A stretch of 64,000 bases of DNA, from the NCBI GenBank assembly GCA_902610115.1, contig CACLUK010000002.1:19687-83686 (forward strand), given 5' to 3'. Below, one piece after another: positions 44,566 through 57,858 of the stretch. The position numbers and the translations under genes are program-made. The notes beneath the pieces are model-generated. The model ran no database searches and had not been told where the DNA came from. It was given only the letters and a program-made list of their open reading frames with translations. Within the stretch, counting starts at the first letter, position 1. Each line of letters starts with the position of its first letter. This stretch comes from an uncultured Pelagibacteraceae bacterium. GTDB taxonomy: Bacteria > Pseudomonadota > Alphaproteobacteria > Pelagibacterales > Pelagibacteraceae.

Positions 44566-45808
44566 ATGAACTATTTAAAATCAATAGGAATAAATGCAAA
44601 AAAAGCCTTTGAAGATTTAAAGGGTGTAAAACACAAAAAAATAAAAAAAGTTTTAGAAGGTTACAATCAATCACTTTTAAAAAATACTAACAAAATAATC
44701 AGGGAAAATATGAAAGATGTTAAAAATGTTAAAAGAAAACATTTAGTTGACAGACTTATTTTAAATAAAAAAAGAATTGACGGTATAAGACATTCGATAA
44801 ATGAAATAGCTAAATTTAAAGATCCAGTTGGAAGAGTTTTAGAAACATGGCAAAGACCAAACAATTTATCAATAAAAAAAGTGTCAACTCCTATTGGCGT
44901 TATAGGTGTGATATATGAAAGTAGGCCTAATGTTACAGCTGATGTTGCTGCATTATGTTTAAAATCAGGAAATTGCTCTATATTAAGAGGTGGGTCAGAA
45001 GCTTTTCACTCAAATAGATTACTCGCAAATTTATTTAGAGATAATTTAAGAAAAAATAATATCAATCAAAACTGTGTTCAGTTTATTGAAAATAAAAATA
45101 GAAAAATAGTAGATTATCTATTATCAAAAATGAGTTCTTACATTGATGTAATTGTACCAAGAGGGGGGAAAGGACTTGTAGCGAAAGTACAAAAATTTTC
45201 TAATGTTCACGTTATCGGCCATCTTGAAGGATTATGCCACATTTATGTAGATAGAACTGCGAACATAAAGATGGCTAAAGATTTAATTATTAATGCAAAA
45301 ATGAGAAGAACAAGTATTTGTGGAGCAGTTGAGACTCTTCTGATTGAAGAGAAAGCTTTAAACTCACATGCTAAAGAAATAATAAACGCTCTTTTAAATG
45401 CAGGCTGCGAAGTTAGAGCTGACAAAAAAAGTAAATAAGCTTTTTAGAGGAAAATTAAAAAAAACTGTAGAAAAAGATTGGAAGACAGAATATCTGGATA
45501 AAATTATTTCAATTAGAGCTGTTAAAAATGTAAGTAGTGCGGTCAACCATATTTTGAAATATGGCACAATGCATACCGACAGCATTATTACCAGTAGCAA
45601 AAAAAATGCTGAGATTTTTTTAAATGGTGTTAATAGTTCAATAGCAATGCATAACGTTTCAACTCAATTTGCTGATGGTGGAGAATTCGGTTTTGGTGGT
45701 GAGATTGGCATCTCTACTAACAAACTTCCGCCAAGAGGTCCTGTAGGAATAGATCAATTAACATCTTATAAATACCTTGTTTCTGGAAAAGGAATTATAA
45801 GACCATAA
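44566..45808 (+). pseudogene. proA: Glutamate-5-semialdehyde dehydrogenase split by a frameshift at A7
   Basis: N-terminal ORF 44566-45438 (ESRPNVTADVAALCLKSGN, RRTSICGAVETLL) and C-terminal ORF 45398-45808 (GTMHTDSIITSS, FADGGEFGFGGEIGISTNKLPPRGPVG) in adjacent frames; A7 at 45424-45430. Confidence 0.93.
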
Positions 45809-45811
45809 TTG

Positions 45812-46351
45812 ATGGCAAGTACTCAGACAAAATATATTGGTTTATTAGGCGGTAGTTTTGATCCAGCGCATAAAGGACACTTAAGTATATCAAAAATTGC
45901 TATAAAAAAATTGAAAATAAAAAAGATTTATTGGGTTGTAACAAAAAAAAATCCATTCAAAGATACAACTTTCTATTCTTTAGATGAAAGAATTAAATAT
46001 GCAAAAAAAATTACTAAATCCCAAAAGAAAATTAAAATTATTTATCTAGATAATATTCTCAAATCTTCAAGAACTATAGATGTAATAAACTACTTTGTAA
46101 AAAGAAAGAAAATTTATAATATCTTCTTTATAGTTGGTTCTGATAATTTAATAAGGTTTCATAGGTGGAAAAGTTGGAAAAAAATAGTAAAATTAGTAAA
46201 ATTATTAGTTTTTTCTAGAAGAGGATATGATACAAAGGGAATGAAATCAACTGTGGCTAAAAATTTTAAAAATAGAATTATCTTTATTAAAAATAAACCA
46301 ATATCTATATCATCAACGCAATTAAAAAAGCGGACAAAATTGAATATTTAA
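45812..46351 (+). CDS. nadD: Nicotinate-nucleotide adenylyltransferase
   Basis: IGLLGGSFDPAHKGHLSIS; order proA-nadD-rsfS. Confidence 0.94.
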   Translation: MASTQTKYIGLLGGSFDPAHKGHLSISKIAIKKLKIKKIYWVVTKKNPFKDTTFYSLDERIKYAKKITKSQKKIKIIYLDNILKSSRTIDVINYFVKRKKIYNIFFIVGSDNLIRFHRWKSWKKIVKLVKLLVFSRRGYDTKGMKSTVAKNFKNRIIFIKNKPISISSTQLKKRTKLNI

Positions 46352-46698
46352 TGGGAATCATTAATATTAAAAATAATATTGAAAAAATATTAGATGACAA
46401 TAAAGCTAAAAATATAACATCTATTAATTTAAAAAATAAGTCATACATAGCAGATTATATGATTATAGCTTCAGGGACATCATCAAGACATCTGCAGGCA
46501 TTATCTGAAATTCTTGTAACTCAATTAAAAAGATTAGGAATAGACAATTGTCGTATTGAGGGAAAAGATAGTAACGATTGGAAATTAGTTGATGCTCAAG
46601 ATATAATTGTACACATATTTCATCCAGAAAAAAGAGAGTTCTATGATTTAGAGAAAATGTGGTCGGAAGAGACTCCTCACGAAAAAGCAATGATATGA
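46351..46698 (+). CDS. rsfS: Ribosome silencing factor RsfS
   Basis: ADYMIIASGTSSRHLQALSE, DSNDWKLVDAQDIIVHIFHPEKREFYDLEKMW. Confidence 0.95.
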   Translation: MGIINIKNNIEKILDDNKAKNITSINLKNKSYIADYMIIASGTSSRHLQALSEILVTQLKRLGIDNCRIEGKDSNDWKLVDAQDIIVHIFHPEKREFYDLEKMWSEETPHEKAMI

Positions 46699-47825
46699 AA
46701 AAAATTTTAGTTTTAATATTATTTTTTTTATTTTCCTCATCAGTTTATTCGAAAAATGACATTTACGAAAAAATTGATCTTTTTAGTGAGGTGTTAGAAA
46801 ATGTTAAAAAAGATTACGTAGATGATGTCGATCAAGCAGAAATGATGGACTCAGCGATTAATGGCGTGCTTCAATCTCTTGATCCCTACTCGGCCTATAT
46901 GAGCCCAGAATTATTTAAAGAAATGCAAACTGATACAAGAGGTGAATTTGGAGGACTTGGAATTGAAATAGGTATGGAAGCAGGAGTGGTCAAAGTGATC
47001 TCACCAATAGATGATACACCGGCCGCAAAAGCTGGCATTAAAGCGGGAGATTATATTGTCAAAATAGGAAAAGATCAGGTTCAAGGAAAATCATTGTTAG
47101 AAGCTGTTAAATTGATGAGAGGTCCTGTAGGTACATCTATAAAACTTACTGTAAGAAGAAAAAATGTTAAAAAACCATTAGAATTTAATATCGTAAGAAA
47201 AATTATAGAGGTCAAATCAGTAAGCTCGAAAATTTTAGGTAAAGAGAAAAATTTAGGTTACATCAGATTAAAATCATTTAACGAAAACAGTGATAAACAA
47301 TTTTTAAAATCTGTGAAAGAATTTGAAAAAAAATCTAAAATTACAGGATATGTTCTTGATCTTAGAAATAATCCAGGAGGTTTGTTAACACAAGCCATTA
47401 ATATTACTGACTTTTTTTTGGAAGATGGAGAAATAGTTTCAACTAAAGGCAGAAAAGTTTCAGAAACAAGAAAATTTTTTGCACGAAAGGGTGATGAAAT
47501 AAAAGGAAAACCAATAGTGGTTTTAATAAATAATGGCTCCGCTTCTGCATCAGAAATATTTGCTGGCGCTTTAAAAGATCACAAAAGGGCAATTATTTTA
47601 GGAGAAAATTCTTACGGTAAGGGTTCAGTTCAATCTATCATACCTCTTAGAAATGGTGGTGGAATGAGATTGACGATTTCGAAATATTATTTGCCTTCGG
47701 GTAAATCAATTTCAGAGGTGGGCGTGACTCCAGATATTTTTATCGAAGCACAGGGTGATGATTTTCTAATTAATTCTGAAAAAGATAATCAGTTAAATTA
47801 CGCTATAAAACTTTTTAATTCATAA
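46695..47825 (+). CDS. ctpA: S41-family C-terminal processing peptidase
   Basis: PDZ plus DLRNNPGGLL, NNGSASASEIFAGALKDHKRA, GKGSVQSI; start revised to 46695. Confidence 0.94.
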   Translation: MKKILVLILFFLFSSSVYSKNDIYEKIDLFSEVLENVKKDYVDDVDQAEMMDSAINGVLQSLDPYSAYMSPELFKEMQTDTRGEFGGLGIEIGMEAGVVKVISPIDDTPAAKAGIKAGDYIVKIGKDQVQGKSLLEAVKLMRGPVGTSIKLTVRRKNVKKPLEFNIVRKIIEVKSVSSKILGKEKNLGYIRLKSFNENSDKQFLKSVKEFEKKSKITGYVLDLRNNPGGLLTQAINITDFFLEDGEIVSTKGRKVSETRKFFARKGDEIKGKPIVVLINNGSASASEIFAGALKDHKRAIILGENSYGKGSVQSIIPLRNGGGMRLTISKYYLPSGKSISEVGVTPDIFIEAQGDDFLINSEKDNQLNYAIKLFNS

Positions 47826-47828
47826 AAT

Positions 47829-48299
47829 ATGAGCAAAAATAATCTTCCAATGCGCCAGGGAGTAGGCGTTATAATTTTAAATAATCAAAATAAAATTTTT
47901 GTAGGTAAAAGAAAAGATAATCCAGTAGATAAATGGCAAATGCCTCAAGGTGGAATTGATCAAGGTGAAGATCATCTCACAGCTATGAAGAGAGAACTTT
48001 ATGAAGAGACAAGTATTAAAAGTATTGAGGTAATAAAAGAATTAGAAGGTTATTACGAGTATATGCTTCCTAAAAATTTAGTAGGAGTCATTTGGAAAGG
48101 AAAATTTAAAGGTCAAAGACAAAAATGGTTTGTTACAAAGTTTATAGGCAACGAAAAAGAGATAAATTTAAACACTAAAAATCCAGAATTTATCGAATGG
48201 AAGTGGATTATTGCTGATGAACTTCCTAATGTTATAGTAAACTTTAAAAAAGAAATGTATCAAAAGATTTTATTTAATATCAGAAAAATTATTTATTAA
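47829..48299 (+). CDS. rppH: RNA pyrophosphohydrolase (Nudix)
   Basis: WQMPQGGIDQGEDHLTAMKRELYEETSI. Confidence 0.94.
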   Translation: MSKNNLPMRQGVGVIILNNQNKIFVGKRKDNPVDKWQMPQGGIDQGEDHLTAMKRELYEETSIKSIEVIKELEGYYEYMLPKNLVGVIWKGKFKGQRQKWFVTKFIGNEKEINLNTKNPEFIEWKWIIADELPNVIVNFKKEMYQKILFNIRKIIY

Positions 48300-48678
48300 T
48301 ATTTTTTAATGTTTCTATTTTGTACGAAAGTAGATATTTTTCTTTGTCTGTAATTTTATCATTGCTTATTTTTTTCTCAGCTTCATTAAGAAGTTGATTT
48401 ATTGAAGCTTTATCAAAATTTGATATTTCTTGAGCTGTAGACGTTAATATTAATAAATTATTATTTATAAATTCAACAGTACCATCTTCAACAAAAAGTA
48501 TTTTGTTAGTTTCATCAATTATTTTAATTAAGCCTGGTCTTAGAAAAGTTATTAATGGAATATGATCTTTTAATATTCCTATTTCACCTTCATATGAAGG
48601 TATAACTACTTCTATTGCATTAACTTTAAGAATAGTTCTGTCAGGAGATATAACTTCAACTGTGAATTGTTCAGACAT
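48289..48678 (-). CDS. atpC: ATP synthase epsilon subunit
   Basis: EVVIPSYEGEIGILKDHIPLIT; operon position. Confidence 0.94.
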   Translation of the reverse strand: MSEQFTVEVISPDRTILKVNAIEVVIPSYEGEIGILKDHIPLITFLRPGLIKIIDETNKILFVEDGTVEFINNNLLILTSTAQEISNFDKASINQLLNEAEKKISNDKITDKEKYLLSYKIETLKNINK

Positions 48679-48680
48679 TA

Positions 48681-50979
<2,299 letters not shown>

Positions 50980-50980
<1 letters not shown>

Positions 50981-52509
50981 TAATTTTTACCTTTTTTGTA
51001 ATCTTCAATTACTTGTTTAATAGCTGTTTCTGAAGTTTCATCAAGTTTTCCTGACGATTGAACAGTTTCTAAAACATCAGGTTTTTCAGATTTTATTTTT
51101 TCAATAATATCTTTTTCAAATGCTTTGATTTTAGGCAATTCCACGTCATCTAGATATCCTTTCACTCCAGTAAATACTGAAATTACTTGCTCCGCTACAG
51201 TCATTGGAGAGTATTGATCTTGTTTAAGAAGTTCTGTTAATTTTGAACCGCGATTAAGAAGTTGTTGGGTTGAAGCATCTAAATCTGAGCCGAATTGGGC
51301 AAAGGCAGCCATCTCTCTATACTGAGCTAATTCTAATTTAATCGATCCAGCTACTTTCTTCATCGCCTTTGTTTGTGCTGCTGAGCCTACTCTAGAAACT
51401 GATAAACCAACATTAACTGCTGGTCTAATTCCTTGGTTAAATAATTCAGTTTCTAAAAATATTTGTCCGTCGGTAATCGAAATAACATTAGTAGGTATAT
51501 ATGCGGACACATCCCCTGCTTGGGTCTCAATTATAGGTAAAGCTGTCAAGGAACCACCTCCACTTTTATCATTTAATTTAGCAGCACGCTCTAATAATCT
51601 ACTGTGCAAATAGAATACGTCTCCGGGGTAAGCTTCACGACCTGGCGGTCTTCTCAATAAAAGTGACATTTGTCTGTAAGCAACTGCTTGTTTGGATAAA
51701 TCATCATAAACTATTAAAGCATGCATACCATTATCTCTGAAAAACTCACCAATAGTGCAACCTGTATAGGGTGCTAAAAATTGTAACGGAGCTGAATCAG
51801 ATGCCGTGGCTGCAACAATCGTAGTATATTTTAATGCACCTGCTTCTTCTAAAGTTTTAGTTATTTGTGCAACTGTTGAACGTTTTTGGCCAATGGCAAC
51901 ATAGACACAATATAATTTTTTCTTTTCATCAGTTGATTCGTTTATTTTTTTTTGATTTATGATAGCATCAATAGCGACTGCAGTTTTCCCGGTTTGTCTA
52001 TCCCCAATAATTAATTCTCTTTGGCCTCTTCCGATTGGAATAAGAGAATCAATAGATTTTAAACCGGTTTGCATGGGCTCATTGACAGATTGTCTTGGGA
52101 TAATACCTGGCGCTTTTACTTCAACTCGTTTTCTATTTTTTGCAGAAAGTGAACCTTTTCCATCAATCGGATTACCTAAGCCATCTACTACTCGACCTAA
52201 AAGTTCTTTACCTACAGGTACGTCAACAATAGCTTTAGTTCTTTTAATGGTATCACCCTCTTTTATATTTCTGTCATCGCCAAAAATAACAACACCTACG
52301 TTATCGTTTTCTAAATTCAACGCCATTCCTTTTGAGCCATCTTCAAACTCAACCATTTCACCAGCCTGAACATTATCTAGGCCATAAATTCGTGCAATAC
52401 CATCACCTACTGATAAAACTTTTCCAATTTCTGAGACTTCTGCTTCTTCTCCAAAATTTTTAATTTGATCTTTTAATAGTTTTGTTACTTCTGAAGGATT
52501 TATTGCCAT
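50980..52509 (-). CDS. atpA: ATP synthase alpha subunit
   Basis: [46 protein letters not shown]. Confidence 0.98.
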
Positions 52510-52510
52510 T

Positions 52511-53068
52511 TTAGTTCTCGATCAATACTTGTTTATATCTTTTTAATTTGTTTTTTATTGAGGTGTCTATCATAAAACTTCCAAGCTGAAGCTTTAAACC
52601 GCCTATTAGCTCTTTATCAACTTTATAATTAAGTTTAAGATTCGATCCTACAGATTTTGACAAATCTTTGCTTAGATCGTCAAGTTCAGATTTTGATAAT
52701 TCCTTTGATGAAATTAGTGAGCCTTTTAACTCACCTCTTTTTTTTGAACAGAGTTTTATAAAACTTTCAATAATTTTTTTAGTAAAAAAAATTCTTCTTT
52801 TTTTAATTAATAGAAAGAAAAAATTTTTTAAATTTTTTGAAAAACTTAATTTATCGGATATCGTACCTATTACTTTATATTGCTGATTAAGGCTTTGTGA
52901 TGGGTCTTTAATAAAATTTTGTATTTCAAAACTTGAGTTTAAAGTTATTAAAAAATTGTTAAGATCGTTTTCAACTTTATTTATTTCGTTTGACTCTTTT
53001 ACAACCTCATAAAGAGCGCGCGAATATCTCTCTGCTGTTTCGGTTGAGAAAGATTTGTTTGTACTCAT
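52511..53068 (-). CDS. atpH: ATP synthase delta subunit
   Basis: OSCP-like protein at head of F1 operon; [28 protein letters not shown]. Confidence 0.93.
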   Translation of the reverse strand: MSTNKSFSTETAERYSRALYEVVKESNEINKVENDLNNFLITLNSSFEIQNFIKDPSQSLNQQYKVIGTISDKLSFSKNLKNFFFLLIKKRRIFFTKKIIESFIKLCSKKRGELKGSLISSKELSKSELDDLSKDLSKSVGSNLKLNYKVDKELIGGLKLQLGSFMIDTSIKNKLKRYKQVLIEN

Positions 53069-53122
53069 TTTTATTTGTTTGGATTAAAGTGAAATTAATG
53101 TGAGGTCGTACCATATGAGAAT

Positions 53123-53136
53123 AACTTGATCAAGTT
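53123..53136. promoter_or_regulatory. 14-bp perfect palindrome in atpH upstream region
   Basis: AACTTGATCAAGTT. Confidence 0.4.
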
Positions 53137-53149
53137 GCCAATTTTGAAT

Positions 53150-55093
53150 TTAAGCAAAATTGATAGGATCAACATCAACTGTAAGTTTAATTTTTGATGA
53201 GATTTTAAGCCTATTTAGCACATTTGTTATTTTTTTTTGCATTAAAAAGCGGTTGGAAAATCTGACTAATAATCGTGATCTAAATTTTTTTTTAACTTTA
53301 GCTAATGGAGAGTCCACTGGGCCTAGGACATCTATATCTTTTATTTTACTTAATTTTACTTTTATTTCCCTAGCTCCTTGGAGACTTAAACTCATTGTAT
53401 TTGAAGATATAATTATTGCTATCAACCTTATAAATGGAGGCAGGTTATTTTTTTTCCTCAAATTAAGTTCATTTTTAAGTAACTCTTCTGATTTATTTTT
53501 AATTAGTTCATTAAGTGTTACATCTTGTGGTGTCAATGATTGATAAATTATTAAAGATTTTGAACTAAACCTTCCAGCTCTTCCACTTAATTGATGGTAT
53601 AACTGAATATTTTTCTCTGTTGTTCTCAGATCGTATCCTCGACCAGAGAAGTCTGCATCAATCACCACTATACAATTAAGTTTTGGAAAATTAAATCCTT
53701 TTGAAATCATTTGAGTTCCAATTAGAATATCAATTTTCTTTTCATTTATCTTCTGAAATAAAATTTTTTCTTTTTCTTTTGTTTTTAAATAATCACTTGA
53801 AAAAATATCGACCTTTTTTTTCGGAAATATTGTTTTTACTTCTTCATAAATTTTTTCTACTCCAGGTCCATACATTATGAAATCACAGTTTTTTTCAACT
53901 TCACATTTAATATTAATATTTTTTTCGAATGAACAATGATGACAAACTGCTTTATCTTTTAATTTGTGGAACGTTAAGTATAAAGAGCAATTATTACATA
54001 CCTGTTTACTTCCACATTTTTTACAAATTAAATAGGGGGCATATCCTCTTCTATTAATAAAGAATAATACTTGGTCGCCATTGTTTAAGTAAGCTTGTAC
54101 TTCTTCAATTGTTTCTTCCGAAATAAACTTATTTTTAATTCTTCCTATATTTAAATTGACTATCCTAGTTTCTGGTAGTGGAAAATTTTCAAATCTCTTT
54201 GTTATTTTAAAATGTCTATATTTTTTATTTTGAATATTGTTAAATGTCTCTATCGAGGGAATAGAAGTGATTAAATGTATTGGAATTCTTTCAAAATTTG
54301 CTCTGGATATAGCCATATCTCTCGCATTATAAATTACTCCTGAGTCCTGTTTGTAAGAAGTGTCATGCTCTTCATCCACAACAATAATTCCAAGTTTTTT
54401 AAAAGGAAGAAGTAAAGCTGATCGAGCTCCGATTACTACTTTTATTTTATTACTTATTATTCCTTTCCAAATAATTCTCTTTTTTTTTGGAGTAATCTTT
54501 GAATGCCATATAGCAGGTTCAAATCCAAAAAAATCTTCAAACCGTGATTTAAAATCATTGGTTAAAAATATTTCTGGAAGCAAAATCAAAGCTTGTTTTT
54601 TTTTTCTAATAATTTCTTTGACTCGTTCAAAATAAACTATTGTTTTACCTGAACCGGTGACGCCCTGTAAAACTGATACATCAAATTTTCTATTTTCTTT
54701 TTCGAGAAATTTTATTGCCTCTGATTGTTCCGAATTTAACTTAAACCTCTTAATTTTAGTTTTCTTCTCTACTAGAATTTCGTCTTTATCTTTAAAAAAT
54801 TTATCAGAGTCCCCTATAACCATTTTTAATACAAGACCAACTGACACCATATTGTATGTTGAAAACCACTCAATAAAATTGACTAGCTTTTTATTAATAG
54901 AATATTTAACAAATCTTTTTATGTTTTTTATCTTAATATTTTTTGGCTCTAAATGATTATTTTTCCAAATAATACCTATTTCTTTTTTTGTTCCAAAAGG
55001 AACTTCTACAAAATCTCCTACATTACCCCTTTTATTAGACTCATATGTAAAAGGGTAATTAAAAATTTTTGGCAACAAAACTTGTGCTTTCAT
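53150..55093 (-). CDS. priA: Primosomal protein N' (PriA helicase)
   Basis: VTGSGKTIVYFERV, VVDEEHDTSYKQDSGVIYNARDMA, zinc-binding CKKCGSKQVCNNCSLYLTFHK, LSGRAGR. Confidence 0.95.
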   Translation of the reverse strand: MKAQVLLPKIFNYPFTYESNKRGNVGDFVEVPFGTKKEIGIIWKNNHLEPKNIKIKNIKRFVKYSINKKLVNFIEWFSTYNMVSVGLVLKMVIGDSDKFFKDKDEILVEKKTKIKRFKLNSEQSEAIKFLEKENRKFDVSVLQGVTGSGKTIVYFERVKEIIRKKKQALILLPEIFLTNDFKSRFEDFFGFEPAIWHSKITPKKKRIIWKGIISNKIKVVIGARSALLLPFKKLGIIVVDEEHDTSYKQDSGVIYNARDMAISRANFERIPIHLITSIPSIETFNNIQNKKYRHFKITKRFENFPLPETRIVNLNIGRIKNKFISEETIEEVQAYLNNGDQVLFFINRRGYAPYLICKKCGSKQVCNNCSLYLTFHKLKDKAVCHHCSFEKNINIKCEVEKNCDFIMYGPGVEKIYEEVKTIFPKKKVDIFSSDYLKTKEKEKILFQKINEKKIDILIGTQMISKGFNFPKLNCIVVIDADFSGRGYDLRTTEKNIQLYHQLSGRAGRFSSKSLIIYQSLTPQDVTLNELIKNKSEELLKNELNLRKKNNLPPFIRLIAIIISSNTMSLSLQGAREIKVKLSKIKDIDVLGPVDSPLAKVKKKFRSRLLVRFSNRFLMQKKITNVLNRLKISSKIKLTVDVDPINFA

Positions 55094-55121
55094 AAAATAA
55101 TAGTATTAGAATTAATCTGAA

Positions 55122-56522
55122 TTAAAAATGAATTGGTCTTTTATCAACAGCTAAAGCAGCTTCTTTTATTGCTTCAGTATGAGTAGGATGTGCATGACAA
55201 GTCCTTGCGATATCTTCTGCACTTGCTCCAAATTCCATAGCTAAGGCCATTTCTGCTATCATGTCCCCGCAGTGAGGACCTATAATATGAACACCCAACA
55301 CTTTATCTGTTTTACTATCTGCTAAAATTTTTACAAATCCCTCTGTTTCATTATTAACTTTAGCTCTTGAATTGGCTAAAAAAGGAAATTTTCCGACTTT
55401 GTAAGATCTGTTTTCCCCTTTTAACTCTTCCTCTGTTTTGCCAACAGTTGCTACTTCAGGAGATGTATAAATAACGCCTGGTATGACGTCGTAATTTACA
55501 TGTCCAGCTTGACCTGCTAAGATTTCAGCTACAGCTATTCCCTCTTCCTCAGCCTTATGTGCTAGCATAGGTCCTTTGATTACATCTCCAATGGCATATA
55601 TATTTTTAATAGCAGTTTGTAGTTTTTCATTGACCTCAATTCTACCTTTAGAGTCTTTTTTTACACCTACCTTTGTCAAATTTAAACCTTCAGTATATGG
55701 TTTTCTACCAACGGAAACTAATACCTTATCAAATTTAAGAGTTTCCTCTTTTGAGTTTTTGATGTCAGTATAATTAATTAAAACACCTGAACCTTCATTT
55801 TGAACGAAATTGACTTTTGATCCCATTTTAAATTTTATACCTTGTTTTATTAATATTTTCTTGAATTCGATTGATATTTCTCTATCCATATTTGGAGTTA
55901 TATTTTCAAGATATTCTATTACTGTTACTTCTGAACCTAATCTTGACCAGACCGATCCCATTTCAAGTCCTATATAGCCTCCCCCTATAACTGCAAGTTT
56001 TTTTGGCACTTTGGTAAGTGACAAAGCTCCAGTTGATGAAATAATGTTTTTTTCATCAATTTCAATTCCTGGCAGTGATGAAACTTCTGATCCAGTAGCT
56101 ATAACAATATTTTTAGTTTTGTAGTTAGTTTTTTTATTATTATCATAAACAACTACATCGTTTTTTGAAAAAATGACTCCTTTACCTTTAATATATGTAA
56201 CTTTATTCTTTTTAAACAAGAACTCAACCCCTTTAGTAAGTACTTGAATGGATTTGTTTTTGTTAGACATCATTTTTTCAATATTAAGTTTTATACCCTC
56301 TATTTCTATTCCTTGTTGATTGAAATCTTTTTTTGCTTTGTGAAAATTTTCAGATAAGTTCAACAAACTTTTTGATGGTATACAACCCACATTTAAGCAA
56401 GTTCCACCAAGAGCCCCTCTTGACTCTATACATGCAGTTTTTAATCCCAATTGAGCTGCTCTAATTGCACAAACATATCCTCCAGGTCCTCCACCTATCA
56501 CTATTAAGTCAAAATTATCCAT
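55122..56522 (-). CDS. lpdA: Dihydrolipoamide dehydrogenase (E3)
   Basis: GGTCLNVGCIPSKSLL, AIGDVIKGPMLAHKAEEEG, HAHPTHTEAIKEA. Confidence 0.96.
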   Translation of the reverse strand: MDNFDLIVIGGGPGGYVCAIRAAQLGLKTACIESRGALGGTCLNVGCIPSKSLLNLSENFHKAKKDFNQQGIEIEGIKLNIEKMMSNKNKSIQVLTKGVEFLFKKNKVTYIKGKGVIFSKNDVVVYDNNKKTNYKTKNIVIATGSEVSSLPGIEIDEKNIISSTGALSLTKVPKKLAVIGGGYIGLEMGSVWSRLGSEVTVIEYLENITPNMDREISIEFKKILIKQGIKFKMGSKVNFVQNEGSGVLINYTDIKNSKEETLKFDKVLVSVGRKPYTEGLNLTKVGVKKDSKGRIEVNEKLQTAIKNIYAIGDVIKGPMLAHKAEEEGIAVAEILAGQAGHVNYDVIPGVIYTSPEVATVGKTEEELKGENRSYKVGKFPFLANSRAKVNNETEGFVKILADSKTDKVLGVHIIGPHCGDMIAEMALAMEFGASAEDIARTCHAHPTHTEAIKEAALAVDKRPIHF

Positions 56523-56523
56523 A

Positions 56524-57858
56524 TTAAATATTTAAGAAGAGTCTCTTTGGCTGTTCAAGAGACTCTTTTACAATTTTTAAAAAAGATACAGCTTCTTTGC
56601 CATCTATAATTCTATGATCATAAGATAGAGCTAAATACATAACAGGTCTAGACTCTATGTTACCTTCTACCACCATAGGTCTTTGGACTATATTGTGCAT
56701 CCCAAGAACAGCAGATTGAGGTGGATTTAAAATAGGTGTTGATAGCATAGACCCATAAATGCCTCCGTTTGTAATTGTAAATGTTCCCCCTTGTAAATCC
56801 TCTATAGTGATTTTTCCGTCTCTAGCTTTTTGACCAAGCTCTCCTATGTTCTTTTCGATGTCTGCAAAAGACATCTCGTCCGTCTCTCTTAAAACTGGAA
56901 CAACTAAACCTCTATCCGTACCAACTGCTATACTTATATTATAATAATTTTTATAAACTATTTCCTCACCTTGGATTTCAGCATTTATCGCAGGATAATT
57001 TTTTAATCCAATTACGCATGCTTTTACAAAGAAAGACATAAATCCAAGTTTAACACCATAGTTAGTTTGAAATTCATCTTTATATTGACCTCTCATTGCA
57101 ATTACTTCGCTCATATCAACTTCGTTGAAAGTGGTCAGCATTGCTGCATTTTCTTGAGCCTCTTTAAGTCTTTTGGCGATGGTCAGTCTTAACCTAGTCA
57201 TCTTTAATCTTTCCTCGGGACCATATTTTATTTTTCTCTCAGATGGAGAAGGTTTAGATCCCATTAAGCTCATTATATCTTCTTTTAAAATTACACCATT
57301 TTTTCCAGTCCCATCAATTTTATTAATATCTACTTTTGCTTCATTTGCCATTTTACGTGCAGCTGGTGAGATTTTCTTTTCCTTTTCAAATGGATTTTCT
57401 TTTTCTGACAAGCTTTCGTCTTTATGAACCTCATCTAAAATTAAAGGTTCCTCAATTGAGTCTACACTTTCTTCCTCTAATTTAAGTACTGGCTCTTGTA
57501 AGTTGTTTTTATTATTCTTTTTAGAAGTATATTTTTTTTTATCCTCTTCAAATAACTTAAATTCTTTTTTTGGTGGATTGTATTTTTTTATTTCTTTAGT
57601 ACTGCTTTTTTCTTTATCTAGTTTTTCGCTAATTATTCCAAGTAATGCACCAACATTTACTGTCTCGCCCTCTTTAACAGCAATACTTCCTAAAATGCCA
57701 TTTGAAGGGGCTGGAACCTCAACGTTAACTTTGTCAGTTTCAAGCTCAACAATGGGTTCATCTGCTGTAACTTTATCTCCTTGGGATTTTAACCATTTGG
57801 AGACTGTAGCCTCTGTGACTGACTCACCCAATGTTGGTACTGTGATTTTTTCTGACAT
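56524..57858 (-). CDS. sucB: 2-oxoglutarate dehydrogenase E2 (succinyltransferase)
   Basis: Lipoyl [30 protein letters not shown]. Confidence 0.96.
   Translation of the reverse strand: MSEKITVPTLGESVTEATVSKWLKSQGDKVTADEPIVELETDKVNVEVPAPSNGILGSIAVKEGETVNVGALLGIISEKLDKEKSSTKEIKKYNPPKKEFKLFEEDKKKYTSKKNNKNNLQEPVLKLEEESVDSIEEPLILDEVHKDESLSEKENPFEKEKKISPAARKMANEAKVDINKIDGTGKNGVILKEDIMSLMGSKPSPSERKIKYGPEERLKMTRLRLTIAKRLKEAQENAAMLTTFNEVDMSEVIAMRGQYKDEFQTNYGVKLGFMSFFVKACVIGLKNYPAINAEIQGEEIVYKNYYNISIAVGTDRGLVVPVLRETDEMSFADIEKNIGELGQKARDGKITIEDLQGGTFTITNGGIYGSMLSTPILNPPQSAVLGMHNIVQRPMVVEGNIESRPVMYLALSYDHRIIDGKEAVSFLKIVKESLEQPKRLFLNI

Noticed and set aside
45398-45440. Classical -1 programmed ribosomal frameshift in proA
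   Set aside because: The C-terminal part is in the +1 frame (equivalent to loss of one A), and no downstream stimulatory structure was seen; transcriptional slippage or indel error fits better
51959-52369. 136-aa plus-strand ORF
   Set aside because: Antisense to atpA, a highly conserved gene
53160-53543. 127-aa plus-strand ORF
   Set aside because: Antisense to priA; no motif
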